A stretch of 64,000 nucleotides of DNA, taken from positions 620,001 to 684,000 of the forward strand of contig NC_046674.1 of the NCBI RefSeq assembly GCF_003369915.1, written 5' to 3'. Shown here piece after piece: positions 12,201 through 21,625 of this stretch; position 1 is the first letter of the stretch; each line of letters opens with the position of its first letter. A program made the position numbers and the translations under genes. The stretch comes from Drosophila miranda (Eukaryota > Arthropoda > Insecta > Diptera > Drosophilidae). Under the pieces are notes generated by a model. The model was not told where the DNA came from. It worked only from the letters and a program-made list of their open reading frames with translations, and did not search any database.

Positions 12201-14629
12201 GTTTTTTTTATCAGTCAGCCTTTATGGCAGCAATGCACTGACCCATCCCGTTCGGATACGTCTCTTTTTTTCTTTAACTATAAATCAATGCAGGTGGTTT
12301 TTCTTTCGCAGGAAAAACGGCACGCACACCGAGAGCAAATGGAAACTGTTTTGATTGCTTTTCGCCTTTTGGTTCACCTTGCGCCAAACTCGAATTTCAG
12401 GCGTGCGCTAATTTCATTTGGCTTTTTTATCTAATTTTCTTTTATTCGCCTCTCGCGCACACGTCCATTGAATACAAGTTCACTTTTGTTGCTTTTGCTG
12501 TTGCTACTGCTGCTGCTGCTACTGTTGTGTTTGTGCTGGTTTTTTGTTGTTCTTTTTGTTGTTGCATGAAAATATCATATCATTTGCATTTACACACAGC
12601 AGCGAGATGAATTTTTTTTTATTTTCACTATTTGCGTTCCACCTACCCGCCTCACCTTTTTCTTTATTGCACTCGCACTTGCTCGAAAGGAATTTTAGTC
12701 CTTTTAGGCACTATTTATGTATATATCAACTGGGTTTTTGCGTTTGCATATTATTTATTCAGTTAGAAAACTGAACGGCAAGAATTCCATTCTGTTTTTT
12801 TTTTACCTATTTTGCTAAGTCCGCGTCGGGGACTTATCGATAAAATATACCGTCCGACCCTCAGAAATATACCAAAATATACCTTCTGATTATAAAAATA
12901 TATCGTAAATATACTAACGAATTCAAGTTCTATTATACACATTCCTCGTTTTTGATATTCCGTCGAATATTACCAGCTAAATAGTTCTCTAAGCCCTGCC
13001 CACATAATTTAATCCGATTAATGAATCAATTTTCTACTTGACTGGCTTATTTTAAATACTTGACTTTGATTTTTTTTGCCTCAATTTTGGTTCCTCAACA
13101 GCAATATAGCGTCTCGTATATGGATAAGAAATCGAACTTAGCCAACTTAACCCTCCTCTATTTAAACAGTTCAACGACTTGAGGTAAATGGCGCCAAATG
13201 TTACTGATTCTAAATTCTTCTTGTAGATCCATGCCATCTAATTTCATACAAGACTTGTTAAATTTAAGTTTTCATCTTTATTGCTTAAGGTTTAAACAAA
13301 AAGATCAACTACAATTTCCACAGAAAGTGTTTTTACATAGTAACTACACGCTAACTACAAATTCGAAACATATAAAATACATTTGTACTTAATTATAAAA
13401 AGCGACACCTAAGGGAGAAATATGTGCGTGTGTTGATAAGCTTGGCCGTTTTCTTTCATATGGGCCCAATGCAACGCCGGTGTGAAAAACCTCCGTTATC
13501 TACTTTTCGACATGACTTTTTTGCAAAATTTTTCAAAAAATTGAGATTTTGATGGAAAACGATCAGGAATTCGATGTGGCCTGGGGGGTCTAAATGGCAT
13601 TTCTACACAGAATACAGGAAAATACTATGAAAAGAATGGATTAAATATACCATGATATAGCGAAATACCATTAATATACTTTAATCTCAATTTTGACATC
13701 AAAATATACCGAAAAGTATACAATATACCGTAGGCGGTCCAGTTGCAGCGATGTTAGTATATATTGATATATTTGGGCTAATATCGGTATTTTTACGAAA
13801 CTTATCGGCGTCTAATTTTGAAAATTGCAATATTATAAGTGTGATTGTTACTTTAAAACAGCGGTCGGCTCGCACACATTATCATATCTTGCAGTAGATA
13901 ATAGTAGACAGCAGGCAAAATGGAACACAAATTCTTACAGCTACAGTGCAGATCTCTATTACACACGTGTAGGTGAGCGGCAGCGCACTTTCCTAGGCAC
14001 ATAAGATCTCTCACTCTTTTCTGTAAGTTGCTGTTGGGCGCGCAAATTAAATTTCGTTTTACCTTTCTTTCGTTTCAGAGGGATATCTCACATCCTGCTC
14101 GTTCGACTATCTCTCGGATAACTTTGACACCCGCCTCTTTGTGGGCACCATCTTTTTCTTTAGTTTCGTCTGCCCTACGCTGATGATCCTGTACTATTAC
14201 AGCCAGATAGTGGGACACGTCTTCAACCACGAGAAGGCCTTGCGAGAACAGGCCAAGAAAATGAACGTGGAATCGCTGCGCTCCAACGTGGATAAGAGCA
14301 AGGAGACGGCCGAGATACGAATTGCCAAGGCGGCCATCACCATTTGCTTTCTGTTCTTCGTGTCCTGGACCCCCTATGGTGTGATGTCCCTAATCGGAGC
14401 CTTTGGCGACAAGAGTCTACTGACGCCAGGAGCCACAATGATTCCGGCCTGTACCTGCAAGCTGGTGGCCTGCATAGATCCGTTTGTGTATGCCATCAGT
14501 CATCCCAGATACCGCATGGAGCTCCAAAAACGCTGCCCCTGGCTGGGTGTCACTGAGAAGTCCGGAGAGGCTTCCTCGGCCCAGTCCACGACAACGCAGG
14601 AACAGACGCAGCAGACCTCAGCGGCATAG
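5569..14629 (+). CDS. Rh4: Rhodopsin 4, UV-sensitive opsin
   Basis: Two coding exons, 5569-6160 and 14079-14629 (phase 1, GT-AG), give 380 residues, against about 378 in D. melanogaster. This is the R7 UV opsin, a seven-helix Gq-coupled receptor of the rhabdomere. The retinal Schiff-base lysine is about K325 in [13 protein letters not shown]107 in [12 protein letters not shown] matches the lysine known to tune fly UV opsins. A YDRY motif ends helix 3, and [12 protein letters not shown] stands for NPxxY and helix 8. N6 (NAS) is a plausible glycosylation site. The 7.9-kb intron (6161-14078) contains sinah and sina on the opposite strand, the nesting known from D. melanogaster. The gene is convergent with the zinc-knuckle gene at 14979. 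Start choice: first ATG after the TATA box, in good context. Confidence 0.97.
6386..7486 (-). CDS. sinah: sina homologue, SIAH-type E3 ubiquitin ligase
   Basis: Intronless ORF of 366 residues, or 340 if the second ATG at 7408 is used. SIAH-family RING E3 ligases bind substrates through a C-terminal TRAF-like domain; the fly paralogue sinah acts with Phyl in Tramtrack degradation. A variable Pro/Ala-rich N-terminus is followed by a RING finger starting at C121/C124 (ECPVC...CPVC). Next come the SIAH-type zinc fingers ([13 protein letters not shown], then [16 protein letters not shown]) and the substrate-binding domain ([27 protein letters not shown]). It lies in the Rh4 intron on the opposite strand, 225 bp after the Rh4 donor. 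It is clearly more diverged than sina downstream of the same core. The start is uncertain: MLPRRQSAP at 7408 looks the more natural beginning. Confidence 0.93.
   Translation of the reverse strand: MFHRYSEIKYRNALSLLQDFYLAFEEMLPRRQSAPDLQAAQASSGHNRGASAGEAAPNPAPGPGHLELVPKPGSVALMQVNRPPNPAAGENQEQPQEGALVRMERTVDGALGDYFLSLLECPVCFGYIMPPIMQCTRGHVICSSCRHKLTLCPVCRVPMSNIRNLAMENVASKLIFPCKHSYFGCKHRMAYSEKKLHEDDCEFRPFFCPYPDDKCVWQGPLKDVFNHLTATHDNVITMEGHDIIFLATNVNLEGALDWTMVQSCHGRHFLLSLEKIHLGEGCQQYFAACRMIGTMRDAAEFNYSISLDANNRTLRWQSKPRSVRESFVTFTNADFLVLNKTTVELFSEEGNLALNVVITPTEAEEN
7487..8509. other. Intergenic/UTR DNA between sinah and sina
   Basis: No coding signal. The region contains the sinah 5' side and, further right, what may be the distal 3' UTR of sina. 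A TTTATT on the plus strand near 8104 (AATAAA for a minus-strand transcript) is a possible sina poly(A) signal. G-rich patches occur at 8155-8180 and 8378-8400, and a (CT)n tract runs from about 8488 to 8505. Confidence 0.45.
8510..8801. mobile_element. Palindromic MITE with long terminal inverted repeats
   Basis: A 292-bp element whose ends are near-perfect inverted repeats of about 75 bp. The left arm begins CACTCCCCGACA and the right arm ends in its complement. The blocks TTGAATACGACACACTAAA (with small changes) and GGCACCAATATTTCCGGCAC are shared by both arms. Each side is flanked by TA, consistent with a TA target duplication of Tc1/mariner-type MITEs. The centre (about 8590-8730) is AT-rich and has no ORF. 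It lies within the probable sina 3' UTR, so it may fold into a long hairpin in RNA. Confidence 0.85.
8802..9716 (-). other. Probable sina 3' UTR
   Basis: Non-coding DNA following the sina stop codon on the minus strand. It includes a long (GT)n tract at about 9211-9260 and several AT-rich stretches. No AATAAA on the minus strand stands out close to the stop, so the 3' UTR is probably long and may run through this block and the MITE. This is inference from the lack of another gene. Confidence 0.45.
9717..10661 (-). CDS. sina: Seven in absentia, RING E3 ubiquitin ligase
   Basis: 314 residues, the length of D. melanogaster Sina. It acts with the adaptor Phyl to degrade Tramtrack and so allow R7 photoreceptor fate. 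A Ser/Ala/Gly-rich N-terminus (residues ~13-62) precedes the RING finger (C73 and C76 in FECPVC, closing with CCPTC). SIAH zinc fingers ([25 protein letters not shown]) and the substrate-binding domain ([19 protein letters not shown]) follow; it ends INVTISLV. The open frame extends upstream to 10826, but the ATG at 10661 ([12 protein letters not shown]) is the conserved start. The extra 55 codons are 5' UTR, entered by a TGCAG acceptor before 10825. It is intronless in the coding part and nested in the Rh4 intron. Confidence 0.97.
   Translation of the reverse strand: MSNKINPKRREPTAAAAAAGAPTAVATNTSSSTGSSAGNTSSANTSSSSSSSLSSAGGGDAGMSADLTSLFECPVCFDYVLPPILQCSSGHLVCVSCRSKLTCCPTCRGPLANIRNLAMEKVASNVKFPCKHSGYGCTASLVYTEKTEHEETCECRPYLCPCPGASCKWQGPLDLVMQHLMMSHKSITTLQGEDIVFLATDINLPGAVDWVMMQSCFGHHFMLVLEKQEKYDGHQQFFAIVQLIGSRKEAENFVYRLELNGNRRRLTWEAMPRSIHEGVASAIHNSDCLVFDTSIAQLFADNGNLGINVTISLV
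10826..12123 (-). other. Predicted 5' UTR intron of sina
   Basis: On the minus strand a GTAAGT donor starts at 12123 and a TTTTGCAG acceptor ends at 10826, 164 nt upstream of the sina ATG. The ~1.3-kb interval is AT-rich with no coding exon. The ORFs in it are short and show no family similarity. D. melanogaster sina is likewise transcribed from an upstream promoter. The exact splice pair is inferred from consensus only. Confidence 0.45.
12124..12834 (-). other. Predicted non-coding first exon of sina
   Basis: Between the promoter signals at 12835-12910 and the GTAAGT donor at 12123 (minus strand) lies DNA rich in CAG/CAA and GT repeats, typical of Drosophila 5' UTRs. No long ORF on the minus strand was accepted. 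Assigning this block to sina is inference; a transcript map would settle it. Confidence 0.35.
12835..12915 (-). promoter_or_regulatory. DRE and AAATATACC cluster, probable sina promoter
   Basis: A perfect DRE (TATCGATA) at 12835-12842 runs straight into AAAATATACCG. Further AAATATACC-type copies occur to about 12915. In minus-strand orientation this gives motif-6-like GGTATATTT next to DRE, a common housekeeping core-promoter pair in flies. The position upstream of the predicted sina leader exon fits. A second, looser cluster lies at 13645-13735. Confidence 0.5.
12916..14078. other. 3' part of the Rh4 intron with dispersed repeat DNA
   Basis: No exon. It contains a CTTCTTGTAGATCCATGCC block near 13217 and a TAGTAACTACACGCTAACTAC stretch near 13338, both resembling blocks near 2430-2830. 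A second AATATACC cluster lies at 13645-13735, followed by TATATTGATATATTTGG. The last 40 bp are the pyrimidine-rich tract and acceptor of Rh4 exon 2. The stretch looks like a diverged copy of the promoter-associated repeat family. Confidence 0.45.
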
Positions 14630-14978
14630 AACAATCATCGAGCGCCCGACCCACCTGAACGTGTAATACAATTGCTTATGGAAACTATAACAACCAATTT
14701 AGGATAGAGGCAAAGCCGAAGAATGAATTTACCTTATGATTTGTAGATCCACATTGGACTTATTATGTTATTGATCAGTGAATCAATTAAATAGAGAGTT
14801 ATGGCACAGAGAAACGAGTACGAGTGAAATTAGTCAGTTATTTATTCATTCATTCGGTTATTCTGCTCTTGGTAATATCTTTCAGATATCCATTCTTTAA
14901 ATTGGTGGATTTTGTTAAACAATTTGAATCATCGTCATTCCCATTCCCCTTATAAGAGATACCCCCATTGAGTAGCAC
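14630..14978. other. Convergent 3' UTRs of Rh4 and the zinc-knuckle gene
   Basis: This 349-bp spacer lies between two stop codons facing each other. It is AT-rich and must contain both 3' ends, which may overlap. No other feature was found. Confidence 0.5.
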
Positions 14979-17900
14979 TCATTGATTCGACAGTAGCAAG
15001 TGCAGATCGATCACAGCGCGGTAGTCGTTGTGCGACAGTTCGCCATGCTGGGCTCGTTGGAGCACACGATTCAGTCGCACCCGCATATCCGGCCGATATG
15101 TTATCTTGAACAGATCGTCGATGTACCGCATCGACTCGCGCGACCAGAAAACCGACTGCTTGTTGGCATCCAAGCCACGCGCATTCGGTTTCACTTCGCC
15201 CAGGAGTCGCGCGAACTGATGGTCTGGATTGGCGCCGCTGCGGAGGTGAAGATCGGCCCGAGCTCGTTGCTGGGGATTGTTGAAGGGCATCTGTATGGAC
15301 TGGCCACGTTTCGGTTGCTGCTGCTGCTGTTGTCCCGCTCCTGGACGCTGCTGCTGTTGTCCCGCTCCTGGACGCTGCTGCTGTTGTGGTGTTCCACCTC
15401 CTGGACGCTGCTGCTGCTGGTGCTGTGGTAGTTGTCCTGCTCCTGGACGTTGCTGCTGCTGTTGTTGTCCAGCTCCTGGACGTTGCTGCTGTTGCGAATG
15501 TCCTGCTGCTGCAGTACGTTGTTGCTTTTGGGGCTGTCCTGCCCCTCCTGGACGTTGCTGCTGTTGTCCTGCTCCTGGACGTTGCTGCTGTTGGGGTTTT
15601 CCTGCTCCTTGTCGTTGTTTCTGTTGGGGCTGTCCCATTCCTGAACGCTGTTGCTGTTGGGGTTGCCCGTTTCCAGGACGCTGTTGCTGTTGGGGCTGTC
15701 CTGCGGCTGGGCGTTGCTGCCTTTGGGGTTGTCCTGCTCCGCCTGGACGCTGTTCCTTCGCGTTCTGCTTGGGCGGCGGTGGCGGTGCCATGTGCTGCCA
15801 GGTTGGTGGCGGCGGGGTGTGGAATACGTCCCGCTTGTTGGTTGGCTGAGGCGTCGGCTGGCCCCTTCCCATTTGAAGCGGCGGCAGTCCCAAGAGAGCT
15901 GGATCTATGTTCAGCGAAGGCAGGCGATTCTTCAGATCTAAGCTTTCATAGTCCTCCAGAAGTTCATCATACTTGGGATGGGGATAGGCGGTGAAAATCA
16001 TGCGCCAGTTGTCTTCAATTTCGGTGCGCATCGCCGGCGAGGCATTGTCATCGGGCGAGAAATCGCTAATTAGGTTCTGCAAAAGCACCAGCAGTTTATC
16101 CAAGTGCATGTCGCCGTTCTGTAGACCTGCTTGCCCCACGAGGATCATGTTAAGCAGGCGCCGCTTCTTCTCCGCCATTTTGAAACCATTCTTAGTGTTT
16201 AAGCTCTCCCGCTGCTTGATGGTCCTATAGAGGGCCTTGGCATTGCCCAGTTTACTGTTGAGGCTGTTAATGCCGTCCCTTAGGAAGCGGATTAGGACAT
16301 CAACGCGTTTCGGTGGCTTTTGGCTCTGGAACTCGGCACTCTTGCGCTTGACATCCTGATGACGCTGCAGCAGTTTTAGTTGCAGCTCTTCCTGATGCAT
16401 CGGCCGTCCGTAGATCACCAGGACATAGCCATAATCCTTCAAGTCCATGCGCACAGTCACTTGGCATTGCTTAGACGTCTCGACAAGAAACTTCCATCCC
16501 TCCGGACTGAACAAGTACTCGGACAGGTCGCGGGCCATGATGATCTTTCCCTCGCAGGATACATCAGGCATCTCAGCGTCCGCACCGTCATCCATCCTCT
16601 CCATCTGCCTGCTGTTGACGCACATCGAGATGCCTTGGCTGTTGGAGGAGATGTGGAAATCATCGTCATTCCCGCTGGACAAGGGTATAACATCGGGCAT
16701 GGGACCCATGGGACGGCTATTCTTGCGAGTTTCCTCTATTGGTATGTTCGTCTCCTCGCTTGTCGTCGACGTGGGCATCTCAAAGTGCTCGGAGAAGCTG
16801 TAATTCGAGTCCGAGTCTAGCTCATGGACGCCCACAGATGGTCTGCTGGTGCTGGCAATCAGTTTGACAGGTTCCTCTGGCTGCACCTCGAAACTGGTGG
16901 AGATCTCCTCACGCTGTATCGCGACTGGTGACTCTTCGTGGATGGTCTCCTTGACTTCATTAATCTGCTCCGGTTCTGGAGCTTCCTCTGATTCTGCGAC
17001 CTCTGGTTCCGGGGCCTTATCTGGTTCTAGGACCTCCTCTGGTTCTGGGGCCTCCTCTGGTTCTGGGGCCTGCTCCGTTTCTGGGGCCTGCTCTGTTTCT
17101 GGGGCCTGCTCTGGTTCTGGGGCCGGCTCTGATTCAGGGGCTGGCGCTGTTATCTTATCTGCTACAGGCGTGTTCTTTTTGACTGCTGTTTCCTCTGCGG
17201 CTACGACTTGCCCACGAGCAGCCTTTGCCTGGGCATTCGGCACATAATCGTGGGTATAAGCTTTAGAAGGGATCACTTCCAGGGGGGTAAGGGGTGTGGC
17301 CTTTCGGCTTGTGCTCGGTGGCTGGACAAGGTTTGTCCGAGTGAGGAATCTGGCATAGTAGCTGTTCTTGGGGATGTTCGGATCGCTCCACACAAAGCTA
17401 AAGGGGGTATTGCCGGCAAAGAACGCCGGGAGGTCCCCCAAATAGCCTAGATTTCCGTTGCGATCCTTGTAGCTCTTCTGATGCGACACAATATGAGAGA
17501 CATACGTTTGGCTGCGAAAATCGCCAATGCGCTGGCGGCAGTTCTCGAAGAGATGGCCCCGTCCGGCGCAAAAGCTGCACTGCTTCGAGTTCCACTGGAC
17601 ATTGCTCTGCAGTGCCACATTCGAGCGGATCTAATGGAAGAGAAGGAATGCTTTAATCGAGGGATCGTTTAGTTGGGTTTCTCCGCTTACCGTTGAATGA
17701 TAGCGACGCCACTTGTCCGGGCAAAGGTCCACACTATGGCCCCGCATCCTGCACAGCTGGCAGATGAGTCGACTGTGGAATGAGCACTTGTTGCACTGCT
17801 GCACATAGGTGGCCTGTTTGGCGCCGCACTGTAAAGAAAGCAAGGAAACTCGATTGAATTTGTGATCTTAGCTCACAAGTGATTTCCGTGTCTTACACCC

Positions 17901-20900
17901 AAACAGATGGCATTGGGGCAGCGTGGTTCGGCATGCCCCGCCTGGCCGCACATGTGACAGACGAGCGGCTTGCGTGGACGCGGGCACTTGGATCTCATGT
18001 GACCCATCTCGGCGCAGTTGGTGCATTTGGCGCGTGAGCGAGGACGAACGACCGGATATCGGTCCTCGATAACGATTCTCCACTGCCGGCGCGCTTTAAT
18101 GAAAGAAATATGAGGTCTGACTGTTCTTTAGTGTTTGTGTCCTCACCAAATGCTTACCATTCATGGATCTTTGGATTTTCTGGACATTGAAGTTCTCGCC
18201 GTGCCAGCTGTCGTTGTAGAAGCAGCACATCTCCTCATTCCAGCCAACAAGTTGCCCTCCCGTAAGCGGAGGCTCGTCTGTCAGCTTTGCGAGATTGTGT
18301 TCCACTTTGATCGATGGCTCTGCTTCAATCTGCTCCTCCTCCTCTGGAAGATAGTCCTCCGTTGGCATTGTAGTGTCTGCTGCATATTGGAAAGGCTCCT
18401 CGTCCTCCGAAAGACCAATGTCAGCGGAAACTTCCGCTTCAGGGGACTTGCTTGTGGGGTCGGCATCAATGCGCTCGAAGATCGCCAATAGGCGATCGGA
18501 GATGGCATTGTTGAACTCTGCCTCATTTTCGGAGTCTGCGTTGGTGCCAATTGAAAGAATTTCCAGCCGATCATCGGCTTGTGCTTCGCGGAGCTTTTGT
18601 ACCTCTTGTTGTCGCTGTCCCCTCTCCTTTCCTTGCTCCTGCTGCAGAAGACGCTCTGCAATGGCCCGAGCACTGGGCAGATCATCCTCCGAACCGGAAT
18701 TGGAGCTAGACTCGTGTATTGCCTTAAGATTTGCAATCCGTGGATATGCCGCTCCCCTTTGAATATCCTCTGAGTTACGGCGAGCGCTGATGCGGCGAAT
18801 CTTGCGCTTGCAACGCTCCACTGCCATGCCACGGGCAAGGCCCGGCACTCCTGTGGGCTGCACGCCATCCTCGCTGTCGGTGTCGTCCTCGTCATCGTCG
18901 TTGTTGGGCTCGGACTGGCTTTGGTTTGTGCTTGACGAGCGACGCTTGCGCAGGCGCTTCATCTTGTTCACGTTCGGCTCCACAACCTCCTCGATATCGG
19001 AGCTGTCCGAGGGCGACTCCACGCTGCGTATGATAGTGGGCGTGGCCTTTGCCTTGGCCTTGGAGTAGATGCCGCTCTCGGTGAGATCTGATTCGCTTTC
19101 GTAGACATCCAGGGCCCGGAACTGTTGGTGATCATCGACGCGATAATTCAACTTGATTTCCTCCAGCCGCGAGGGCGGCACAAACTCGTACTCGGAGGAG
19201 GTTTCGGCCGCTTGTTCAGCTCCTACAGGTGCATCTACGTTTACGTCTACTTCAACCTCTGGCTCCTGCTGATCCATATCCACATCCTGCTGGCCGGCAG
19301 CCTCTCTGATGGCATTCTCCGTCAGCACCAGGAGATCCTCGTCTGTGGCTCGCGCCCTGTCCTCCAGCAGGCGACTCGTGTCCTTCTGGACAATGAAATC
19401 ATCACTGGACAAGACCGAATTGCACGGCGAGTGCAGTGGGGGCGTTAAAGGGGCTGCTCCTGCCTCCGGCTGGGTAATGCAGGAGATACTCATTTCCACA
19501 TCGGCAGCGTCCATGGCATTCTCTTCGTGATATTGATCCGCTGGACTGTTCTGCTCCGTGTCGCTGGTGTCCAGATCGATCACCGGTACAGGTGGCAGTG
19601 GCACGAGTATCACATCATCATCATCATCATCATTGGAAGTTTCGCCCAAATCCACAAATTCCACGGGTTCTGATGGCTTGCGCTGTTTCTTGTTGGCCAG
19701 CGCCTGTTTGGACTTTTGCTTTTTGGCTGCGAGGCGTTCCATTTGCACCAGCTTGCGATTGGCCTTGGTGAAGGGTCCGGGTTCGGCTTTAACCTGCTGT
19801 TTTCCCTTTGGCTTTTTGGGCGTCCAGTGCGAAGGTATGGCAACTAGTAGTTTCTGGTCAAAGCGCTCGGGTTCATCATCGGCGTGTTGTGGCAGGGGTT
19901 GACTTTTTGGTTTCTGTGCTGGTTGGGGCTTCTGTGCTGATTGTGGCTTCTGTTCTGCTTTAAATTGTGGCTTTGGAGAGCTCTTCCACTTGTTATTCCT
20001 CTGTTCTACTCTTGGCTGTGGCTTTGGTGAAGGATTCTCCTTTTCCTTCCGTTCCTTCGCCTTGTCCCTTTGCTGATTTTGTTGCTTCTGCTGGGGGGTT
20101 TTTGGGGAGTTTAATGTTTCCTTTTTGTTTGGTAGTGATGGATGCTGACCACTTGGCTTGTCTGCCTCCTTAGGCGTTGATGACGAGGTGACATCAGTAG
20201 CTTGAAATATACAAGTGACGTTCACTTAGAATGAGTCAAAATCAAAATAAACCCACTTTTAATTTATTGTCAGAGTAACAAGAATCTTAATACCAAAAAG
20301 GGTTAAGCAAATATTTCAAATACTGATTGCCCAGATCCAGTGAATCCACATCGCCCAAACAATAGCCGTGTGCATTGAGCTCTTCCAGCTGGCCCTCGTT
20401 TATGTGGTAGAGGATGAACGGATCCTCATGCAGATCGGATCTGTTCGGCCACAGTAGGACCTTGACCGAGGTGCGAAACATGTTGATCGCCTCTTTGATC
20501 ATCCTTTGTGCCTCGCACATGTTCTTGACCGCCACATGGCTCGCATTGGCCGAGAGTGTCTGCATCACAAGGGCGTGCTCCAGCTGCCGCACCAGGCGTA
20601 TCAACACGAATCGTCGGTAGCGTTCCTCGTAGTGGAGGAGCGGCTTGTTGAACTCGCGCAAGTTACGACGCAGCAGGGCCGTAAAGACAACGACATCCAC
20701 GACAGAGACCAGCACATAGGTCGCGGCCGTCATCAAGATGCCCGTGAGAATGTACTCGTGGGGGAACTGGCTCAGCTCCTTCTGCCAGAAGAGTAGATCG
20801 CAGCCATATTGCCGGAAATGGTAGTCCAGCCACACTACTAAGCAGAGCAGATTGAGCGTGGCCAGTACCAGGGTGACGGGGTTCAACAGGCCCAACCACT

Positions 20901-21458
20901 CAAAGAGGATACGCAGAGTTGTGCTCCCCAGAGCCAGCAACGAACGCAGATACTTCATGGCCGAAAGCAGAGAATTCGTAAGCGGAATTTCGAAGGCAAT
21001 CCAAAGTTGGGGGATATATTTTCGAACCGGACTGGACTCTATTTCTATGGCCATCTTGATGAAAAACATTCAGTAGTTACTAACCTGTGGATACATTTTG
21101 AGTTTCTATGCTGCCTGCACCCTCCTTTTCCTCCGCCCAGTAGCGTGGCTTGGCGACTGCATTGTTGATTACACGTTTGTCGCTGACAATGCGCTGGGCC
21201 TGAGGCTGTTTCTGCTGCTGTTGTGGCGGGGGTGGCATGTATTGGGCATCGACGGCTCGCTGCTGATCGGCCACAGAAGGTGAGATTTCACAAGCACCAG
21301 TTTCGCCAGATCCATGATCGCTGTAATGGATGGATGCGTAGAGAATGGACTCCAGCTCATTCAATCGCTCGCTGTCCATGTCCTCAAGCTACAATGGGTT
21401 GTAGGGAATATGTATTAACGATGTTATTTTCCAACAGATTGATACATACATCGCTCAT
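14979..21458 (-). CDS. ZCCHC7/Air-like CCHC zinc-knuckle protein
   Basis: Coding exons, 5' to 3' on the minus strand: 21458-21450, 21388-21085, 20200-18158, 18093-17897, 17828-17691, 17630-14979. Every junction keeps the frame, giving 1780 residues. The first exon contributes only MSD. Exon 3 encodes a long low-complexity, Lys/Gln- then acid-rich region. Zinc knuckles run from C809 to C928: CTNC-H-C, CHMC-H-C, a CGAKQ/QCNKC pair, CQLC-H-C and CSFC-H-C. They follow a WRIVIEDRYPVVRPRSR motif. A Glu/Pro/Ala repeat at about 16970-17140 and a Gln/Pro/Gly tandem repeat at 15300-15770 precede a conserved-looking C-terminus (residues ~1690-1780). Air1/2 and ZCCHC7 knuckle arrays recruit RNA to TRAMP-type polyadenylation/exosome complexes. 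I assign this family from knuckle architecture (D. melanogaster CG9715 is my candidate, from memory). The function here is inferred. Confidence 0.8.
15300..15770 (-). repeat. In-frame Gln/Pro/Gly tandem repeat in the zinc-knuckle gene
   Basis: Roughly 18 imperfect copies of a unit reading QQQRPGAGQ or close variants (GAGQPQQ, GGGTPQQ) in the protein. They appear as recurring CCTGGACGTTGCTGCTG blocks on the plus strand. The repeat is in frame without stops. Antisense frames give long Cys- or Leu-rich ORFs (15277-15849, 15386-15994) that are artefacts of it. Such tracts usually vary in length between strains. Confidence 0.85.
20287..21069 (-). CDS. Membrane-protein ORF inside an intron of the zinc-knuckle gene
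   Basis: A 260-codon ORF on the same strand, filling most of the 884-nt intron (20201-21084). Two hydrophobic segments are clear, at residues ~62-81 and ~107-129. They are followed by a soluble, basic, helix-rich C-terminal half with the motif RFVLIRLVRQLEHALV and ending LNPFWY. I recognise no family. Three ATG uses are possible. ATG 21069 gives MFFIKMAIE. ATG 21054 gives MAIEIES. Alternatively, splicing of the first exon (ATGAGCGAT, ending 21450) to the CATCAAG acceptor ending at 21055 gives MSD-MAIEIES in frame (258 residues). The third option would make it an alternative product of the zinc-knuckle promoter. The coding look is good: no low complexity and a long open frame. Confidence 0.75.
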   Translation of the reverse strand: MFFIKMAIEIESSPVRKYIPQLWIAFEIPLTNSLLSAMKYLRSLLALGSTTLRILFEWLGLLNPVTLVLATLNLLCLVVWLDYHFRQYGCDLLFWQKELSQFPHEYILTGILMTAATYVLVSVVDVVVFTALLRRNLREFNKPLLHYEERYRRFVLIRLVRQLEHALVMQTLSANASHVAVKNMCEAQRMIKEAINMFRTSVKVLLWPNRSDLHEDPFILYHINEGQLEELNAHGYCLGDVDSLDLGNQYLKYLLNPFWY

Positions 21459-21549
21459 CGTGCGTCTTTGTTTTCTTTTTCTGTTTTTTACAATTCTTGC
21501 GCATTGATAATAAGAAGAGAGAAGAGCACGTTTGTGATTGTATCGGATG

Positions 21550-21625
21550 TACCGATAAAATATACCGCCCGACCCTTAAAAATATACCGAAATATATCGT
21601 CTTATTTTTAAAATATACCAATGAA
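21550..21625 (-). promoter_or_regulatory. AAATATACC cluster upstream of the zinc-knuckle gene
   Basis: ACCGATAAAATATACCG at the start, followed by two or three more AAATATACC-like copies within 75 bp. On the minus strand they read GGTATATTT (motif-6-like). The cluster lies about 95 bp upstream of the first coding ATG (21458), as expected for a core promoter. The sequence closely resembles 2700-2760. Confidence 0.55.

Noticed and set aside
15277..15994. Cys-rich and Leu/Val-rich ORFs on the plus strand
   Set aside because: Antisense readings of the CAG/CTG-type tandem repeat of the zinc-knuckle gene.
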